A stretch of DNA of 8,481 bases from Sulfurovum sp. Lineage in GTDB: Bacteria; Campylobacterota; Campylobacteria; Campylobacterales; Sulfurovaceae. Each line of letters opens with the position of its first letter. Position 1 is the stretch's first letter. Location: the NCBI GenBank assembly GCA_030626265.1, contig DAOUPF010000040.1, positions 1 through 8,481 on the forward strand, written 5' to 3'. The translations under genes were made by a program, and so were the position numbers. This document shows positions 5,372-8,481 of this stretch, in pieces. A model generated the notes under the pieces. That model did not search any database, was not told the DNA's origin, and saw only the letters and a program-made list of their open reading frames with translations.

Positions 5372-6166
5372 CTAATGGGGCATAGCTCCATAAAGCTTTT
5401 TTAGTGTACTTATATTTGTAAAGATCTTATCAGCTTTTTTTGAGATAAGGGTAGGGATTGATACTGACTCTGAATCATAGGAAAAAGTAAAGAACATAAA
5501 TGCCCTTTCTGAATCTTTTATATATCTATTTGTCTCCTCATTATTTCCTTTGTAATCTTTTAGTTTAGCTAGATTACTATTAAAATGTGCGATATATTTC
5601 TCCATCTTCTTCTTATAGTCAGGCATATCTATACCCCAAATCTTCATTAGATATACATTTGCCATATACAGAGGATCACGACATAAACCACCAGTCATAC
5701 CTACTGCTGCAAAACTTTTTTTTGCCAATACTTTTGCTTTGCCCAAAAGTTTTACTATTTTTATAAAGTTTTTTTCAAGTATTACTGCATTGTCTTTTGT
5801 AGGAGTAGTTTCGAGTAGAATTTTACTCTCTTTCCATATCACCAGTGCATCTGCTACCTGTTTTTGTTCTTTGGGATGAGATGAAAGAAGTGGCTTAAAA
5901 TACTCATCAAATTGATGAATACGCTTATCATATTTGACAATAGCATCAGCTAAACCTTTTTTTGGATTTTTGTAGCTACTGCTTAATCCAACCATCAGAT
6001 ACTCTTTAAATAGTTGCTGAGTCTGTGTCCTCTGAAGACAGTTTATATATAATGCCTTTGTAATCCCCATCTCTTTTGGTAGCTCTGGTATATCTATTGC
6101 CATAAGAGTTGCACTAAAGACGATAAGTCCCACTGTATTTCGTATAAGTTGCTTAAGTATAATCAT
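5372..6166 (-). CDS. Exported PilJ-like helical protein, paralog B
   Basis: Paralog of the gene at 4326-5117, with 264 residues from the chosen start. The frame is open to an ATG at 6187, but the ATG at 6166 has AAAGAGG five bases ahead and makes the N-terminus line up with paralog A (MIIxKQxI), so it is preferred. Residues 1-23 are a signal peptide (VGLIVFSATLMA). Cys43 and Cys162 match the two cysteines of paralog A. The opening motif CLQRTQTQQLFKEYL (43-57) again resembles the QRMLSQRMAK helix of PilJ domains; LLETTPTKDNA near 117-127 matches the 'aPPT' turn, and a second half begins at YMANVYLMKIWGID. No output domain is present. The aptamer leader lies at 6251-6314. The function is unknown; it may be a ligand-binding or envelope-stress partner made according to cyclic-dinucleotide level. 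Confidence 0.85.
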   Translation of the reverse strand: MIILKQLIRNTVGLIVFSATLMAIDIPELPKEMGITKALYINCLQRTQTQQLFKEYLMVGLSSSYKNPKKGLADAIVKYDKRIHQFDEYFKPLLSSHPKEQKQVADALVIWKESKILLETTPTKDNAVILEKNFIKIVKLLGKAKVLAKKSFAAVGMTGGLCRDPLYMANVYLMKIWGIDMPDYKKKMEKYIAHFNSNLAKLKDYKGNNEETNRYIKDSERAFMFFTFSYDSESVSIPTLISKKADKIFTNISTLKKLYGAMPH

Positions 6167-6171
6167 TATTT

Positions 6172-6226
6172 CCTCTTTCATAATCACATTTATAAAATTT
6201 TATGTAAATCACAGAAGACAAAGAGG
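6172..6226 (-). promoter_or_regulatory. Possible anti-Shine-Dalgarno switch, paralog B
   Basis: The ribosome site AAAGAGG (6178-6172) is perfectly complementary over seven bases to CCUCUUU (6226-6220), which lies between the aptamer and the start codon. Pairing would hide the ribosome site, giving a plausible translational expression platform. An AT-rich palindromic stretch (ACATAAAATTTTATAAATGT region, 6184-6206) lies between the two and could bring them together. Confidence 0.45.
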
Positions 6227-6250
6227 CATACTAAAGTTTATAACTATATT

Positions 6251-6314
6251 CTGCAACCTGTCAATCTCTTTGAGATACATGGCTTTCCGTCCCTACTTCA
6301 CAATAGGTTTGGCT
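6251..6314 (-). promoter_or_regulatory. GEMM / cyclic-di-GMP-I-like riboswitch aptamer, copy B
   Basis: Read on the minus strand: AGCC (6314-6311) with GGUU (6258-6255) as P1; P2 is CCUAUU (6307-6302), GUGA tetraloop (6301-6298), AGUAGG (6297-6292); then the core GGGACGGAAAGCC (6293-6281); P3 is UGU-AUCUC-AAA-GAGAU-UG-ACA (6279-6259). Compared with copy A, P2 keeps pairing although bases changed (G-U in A against A-U in B, A-U pair to U-G), and both tetraloops remain GNRA (GUAA, GUGA). That pattern supports a real RNA fold. The normally invariant C of GACGCAAAGC is G here. The aptamer ends about 85 bases before the start codon at 6166. Confidence 0.62.
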
Positions 6315-6319
6315 ATCAA

Positions 6320-6325
6320 ATTATA
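6320..6325 (-). promoter_or_regulatory. -10 box for paralog B
   Basis: A perfect TATAAT on the minus strand, six bases before the AGCC of the aptamer, predicts a start at about 6314. A 15-base palindrome (AAGCCTT-A-AAGGCTT, 6335-6349) covers the -35 region and could be an operator; paralog A lacks it. Confidence 0.45.
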
Positions 6326-6349
6326 TATAATATAAAGCCTTAAAGGCTT

Positions 6350-6477
6350 AAAATAACAAGTCTAACTATATTTCATGTAAGTTATTTGGTTAACATATTA
6401 AGCTATTGTTTTTATTTTAAAATATATTATCTAATTATAATACAACATTATTAATTATGCCTTATAATATTTAGCTA
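6350..6477. other. AT-rich divergent intergenic region
   Basis: Very AT-rich sequence between the leftward paralog B unit and the rightward FmdE operon. Several TATAAT-like strings occur by composition alone (for example near 6435 and 6463). I see no gene, no clear terminator and no repeat here. Confidence 0.5.
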
Positions 6478-6491
6478 TTGACCCTTATCAA
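6478..6491 (+). promoter_or_regulatory. FNR/DNR-type binding site
   Basis: TTGAC-CCTT-ATCAA matches the FNR-family half-site pair TTGAT-N4-ATCAA with one difference. Its centre (6484.5) lies 41.5 bp before a start at 6526, the start expected from the TATAAT at 6514-6519. That is the standard position for class II activation by Crp/Fnr regulators. There is no good -35 box, as expected for an activator-dependent promoter. Confidence 0.6.
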
Positions 6492-6513
6492 CCTGTTATT
6501 TATCTTCATCTAC

Positions 6514-6519
6514 TATAAT
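6514..6519 (+). promoter_or_regulatory. -10 box of the FmdE-hemerythrin operon
   Basis: A perfect TATAAT 25 bases before the first start codon, with TAGGAGGA (6533-6540) between as the ribosome site. It works together with the FNR-like site upstream. Confidence 0.55.
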
Positions 6520-6543
6520 TGCGTAATAATTCTAGGAGGAAAT

Positions 6544-7149
6544 ATGAACTATCCTGCATTTTTTGATGATGCACCAAGCATAAAACTTTATGACCCATTA
6601 GGAGATTTTTTAGGGGCTTTTGATAATGGTGAGGTAAAGATCTGTTATTATGATTGTGTAAAGCTCTCTGGTCACTCCTGTCCTACAGTTGCTAGTGCTT
6701 TTTTGATGACACTTGTAGGGCTCAAAGAGCTATATCCAGATACCTTACCCCAAAGAAGTCAAGTCAAAGTAACCATAAAAGAGCAAAAAGACAATGGAGT
6801 CACAGGAGTGATAGGCAATGTCATCTCATATATAGTAGGAGCCAATGATGAGAGTGGATTCAAGGGTATAGGTGGGAAGTTTGGACGCAATGATTTGGTC
6901 AGATATGGAGAGAGTGGACTAGCTGGTGATATACAGCTAGAACGCATAGATACTGGTGATACTGTAACCCTGAGTTCAGATACATCAGTAGTGCCTGGTT
7001 CAGCAGAGATGATGCCACTGATGCAAAAAAGTATGCAAGGCATTGCTAGCACAGAAGAGCAAGAGAAGTTTAAATTTTTATGGCAAGAGAGAGTCAAAAC
7101 TATGCTATTGAATGATAGCTTATGGTCAAAAATAATAATTATTAATTAG
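6544..7149 (+). CDS. FmdE-like domain protein
   Basis: A soluble protein of 201 residues resembling the FmdE domain first named from formylmethanofuran dehydrogenase operons, whose members bind metal through Cys and His. The key motif is GHSCPTVASA at 43-52 (His44, Cys46), with Cys34 and Cys38 just ahead as likely further ligands; the usual family motif is GHxCPG, so the Gly after Pro is Thr here. The rest includes KVTIKEQKDNGVTG and an IGGKFGRND segment. There is no C-terminal zinc ribbon. The start at 6544 is chosen over an upstream TTG because AGGAGGA sits just before it and the promoter lies inside the longer frame. Methanogenesis is not implied; the neighbours suggest a role in NO, heme or metal handling. 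First gene of the operon. Confidence 0.85.
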   Translation: MNYPAFFDDAPSIKLYDPLGDFLGAFDNGEVKICYYDCVKLSGHSCPTVASAFLMTLVGLKELYPDTLPQRSQVKVTIKEQKDNGVTGVIGNVISYIVGANDESGFKGIGGKFGRNDLVRYGESGLAGDIQLERIDTGDTVTLSSDTSVVPGSAEMMPLMQKSMQGIASTEEQEKFKFLWQERVKTMLLNDSLWSKIIIIN

Positions 7150-7158
7150 GAGAAAAAT

Positions 7159-7605
7159 ATGGGAATGATAGTATCACAATACATGATACCAGAGCATCGT
7201 AGCTGTGACAATACTTTTGCTGAGGCTGAAGGGTTAGTAGCAGAAGGTAAATGGGATGAGGCAGAAAAGGTATATATAGAGTTTGCAAATGAAGTACTAC
7301 TGCATTTCAAAAAAGAGGAGGAGATACTTTTTCCTGCATTTGAAGCACAGACAGGTAGTGCAGAGGGTCCTACTAGAGTGATGGTATTTGAGCATGAACA
7401 GGTTCGTAGTCTCATAGGCAAATTAGCAGAAGCTATAGAAAATCAAGACAAAGATGCATATCTATCACTAACAGAATCTACTATGATACTACTACAACAA
7501 CATAATATGAAAGAGGAGCAGATGCTCTATGCTATGTGTGATCGTGTGATACCTAGAGAGAGTAGAGAAGATCTTTTAGAGAGTATGAAACAGGCAGAAC
7601 TTTGA
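7159..7605 (+). CDS. Hemerythrin HHE-domain protein
   Basis: A four-helix di-iron protein of 148 residues that should bind O2 or NO, or act in iron or Fe-S repair. Ligands expected for the HHE family are present: His13 (PEHRS), His49 and Glu53 (LLHFKKEEE), His79 (FEHEQ), His115 and Glu119 (QHNMKEEQML). The two H-x3-E helices and their spacing are regular, so the site looks intact. The family includes YtfE/ScdA-type NO-stress proteins, but the N-terminal ScdA domain is absent. The ribosome site TAGGAGA overlaps the stop of the FmdE-like gene, nine bases before the start, and the next gene overlaps its stop. Made from the FNR-like promoter at 6478-6519. Confidence 0.93.
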   Translation: MGMIVSQYMIPEHRSCDNTFAEAEGLVAEGKWDEAEKVYIEFANEVLLHFKKEEEILFPAFEAQTGSAEGPTRVMVFEHEQVRSLIGKLAEAIENQDKDAYLSLTESTMILLQQHNMKEEQMLYAMCDRVIPRESREDLLESMKQAEL

Positions 7606-7853
7606 GAAGAATCCTTCTGGATACTAGAGAACTAGCACATCCAGAGCCTTTAGAGAGAGCTATCAAAGCTCTCCGTCAAATTGATAACGATTGCTATCTA
7701 TATATGCTCAATCGCAAAAACCCTATACCACTCATCAGACTGGCTGAGCAGCATAAATTTCAAATATTTATACATGAAGCTAGTGAAAATGAATGGCATA
7801 TACTTATATCTAAAAACAGAGAGCTCCTACTAAAAAAGTATCTAGATGTTTAA
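7602..7853 (+). CDS. DUF2249 protein with a TTG start
   Basis: A small protein of 83 residues. LDTRELAHPEPLERAIKAL (6-24), NPIPLIRLAEQHKF (41-54) and a late Trp (EW, 65-66) followed by ILISK match the DUF2249 pattern (LDVRELPPPEPLE..., then a P-L-P segment, then W). The family is often found beside hemerythrin, NO reductase and denitrification genes; its biochemical role is not established. Translation must begin at TTG 7602, because no ATG occurs before residue 35. That codon overlaps the hemerythrin TGA as TTGA, so expression depends on coupling with the upstream gene. It overlaps the next gene by eight bases. Confidence 0.88.
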   Translation: MRRILLDTRELAHPEPLERAIKALRQIDNDCYLYMLNRKNPIPLIRLAEQHKFQIFIHEASENEWHILISKNRELLLKKYLDV

Positions 7854-8481
7854 TCAAAGTGGACTCTCTCTAGATCAAGCTCCACCTATAGAAGTCGTTT
7901 TTCGTCTATTTCTTATAGGCTCCGTGTTTGGCATATTTGCAGGCATATCAATGCTATATTGGCAAGATGATATCCTCAATCCAGCTACAACTGGAGCCAT
8001 CATACTTACACACTTATTGACACTAGGAGTCATGCTCTCCTTTATGCTAGGTGCTCTATTTCAGATGCTACCAGTCATCGCAGGAGTTACTCTCACCTCC
8101 CCTACAAAAAAATCAAATCTAGTAACATACCCTCTAATCATAGGTATCATATCTCTACTGTTGGCTTTTGTTACTAGCTCCTCTTGGCTATTTGGTCTCG
8201 CATCTATACTACTAGGCGTAGTGCTTATATATGCTAGCATGATGATGCTCTCACAGCTCATCAAACTACCCAATCATAGTGCATCATCACGAGGCATGCT
8301 AGTAGCTCTACTTTCACTATTGATTGTCACTCTATTGGCACTCTACTTGACAGGAACTCTTGGTGGTATATTTGATGGTACATATTATACAGAGGTCAAA
8401 AAAGCACACTACTCTTTTGGACTATTTGGCTGGATATCCCTACTCATCATCTCTATCTCATTTCAGACTATAGAGATGTTC
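7846..8481 (+). CDS. Polytopic membrane protein, NnrS / heme-copper oxidase subunit I-like (3' cut by window)
   Basis: The reading frame is open from ATG 7846 to the end of the window (212 residues so far). It overlaps the DUF2249 stop by eight bases, which indicates coupling. It has long hydrophobic segments at about 18-39, 48-81, 93-112, 114-137, 151-172 and 190-210. The second contains ILTHLLTLGVMLSFMLGALF followed by QMLPVIAG, and the last has AHYSFGLFGWISLL then FQTIEMF. His56 and His188 in these helices resemble heme-binding positions of heme-copper oxidase subunit I-like and NnrS-like proteins. A role in NO or respiratory metabolism fits the neighbours. Ligand copper residues cannot be judged because the C-terminal part is missing. 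Confidence 0.85.
   Translation, partial: MFNQSGLSLDQAPPIEVVFRLFLIGSVFGIFAGISMLYWQDDILNPATTGAIILTHLLTLGVMLSFMLGALFQMLPVIAGVTLTSPTKKSNLVTYPLIIGIISLLLAFVTSSSWLFGLASILLGVVLIYASMMMLSQLIKLPNHSASSRGMLVALLSLLIVTLLALYLTGTLGGIFDGTYYTEVKKAHYSFGLFGWISLLIISISFQTIEMF

Larger units (their letters stand above)
4326..6330 (-). repeat. Tandem duplication of about 1.05 kb (leader plus gene, two units)
   Basis: Unit A (about 4326-5280) and unit B (about 5372-6330) have the same order: promoter, structured leader, Shine-Dalgarno, exported protein. Corresponding landmarks are 1049-1050 bp apart (start codons 5117 and 6166; P2 stems 5257 and 6307). The protein products are roughly half identical by eye, while the leader core is more conserved than the linker after it. 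This is an old tandem duplication in which the regulatory RNA was kept with the gene. Confidence 0.9.

Noticed and set aside
6167..6187. Seven extra N-terminal residues for paralog B (ATG 6187)
   Set aside because: The ribosome site AAAGAGG would then be inside the gene, and the start would no longer match paralog A.
6478..6543. Longer N-terminus for the FmdE-like gene from TTG 6478
   Set aside because: The extra stretch has no homologous look, contains the promoter and the FNR-like site, and a strong Shine-Dalgarno lies before ATG 6544.
8061..8273. Minus-strand ORF of 70 codons
   Set aside because: It is antisense to the membrane protein, which has a continuous frame, strong hydrophobic periodicity and gene overlap with DUF2249.

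Overview
The window looks like chromosomal DNA of a mesophilic Campylobacterota (Epsilonproteobacteria) of the Sulfurimonas/Sulfurovum kind. This rests on the AT-rich sequence, the epsilon-like proteins (PanD, RNase HII, thioredoxin-like 2Fe-2S ferredoxin), the short SRP RNA, promoters with clear TATAAT boxes but weak -35 boxes, and a denitrification/NO-type gene set. The genus is an inference.

Left part (1-1620): an unrecognised, possibly 5'-truncated accessory gene (to 770). It is followed by about 550 bp without a normal gene, which holds a good promoter, a 21-codon micro-ORF with a Shine-Dalgarno and a run of inverted repeats. Then come tRNA-Ser(GGA) on the minus strand and the SRP RNA (ffs) on the plus strand, transcribed divergently. 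The accessory gene lies downstream of the tRNA 3' end, where integrated islands usually sit.

Middle (1622-4252): minus-strand housekeeping genes, read 2Fe-2S ferredoxin > panD > ybaB/ebfC > ankyrin-repeat protein, tightly packed as one operon, then rnhB. Between the ankyrin gene and rnhB lie two near-identical direct repeats (about 194 bp, period 223 bp). Each holds a promoter inside a TTTGATAG/CTATCAAA inverted repeat and a compact hairpin; each may encode a small RNA or be a duplicated promoter region.

Next (4326-6330): a roughly 1.05-kb tandem duplication on the minus strand. Each unit encodes an exported protein of about 264 residues with PilJ-like helical repeats. Each gene is preceded by a structured leader that I read as a GEMM/cyclic-di-GMP-I-type riboswitch: short P1, P2 capped by a GNRA loop, a GGGACGNAAAGC core, and P3. 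The leaders also contain a segment able to pair with the Shine-Dalgarno. This is the most interesting system here: two paralogous, apparently second-messenger-controlled periplasmic proteins.

Right part (6478-8481): a plus-strand operon of four overlapping or closely spaced genes: FmdE-like protein, HHE hemerythrin, DUF2249 protein, and a polytopic membrane protein resembling NnrS/heme-copper oxidase subunit I (cut by the window end). Upstream is an FNR/DNR-like site, TTGAC-N4-ATCAA, centred about 41.5 bp before the start predicted from a perfect TATAAT. Together these suggest a low-oxygen or nitric-oxide-responsive operon that handles NO, O2 or heme/metal centres.
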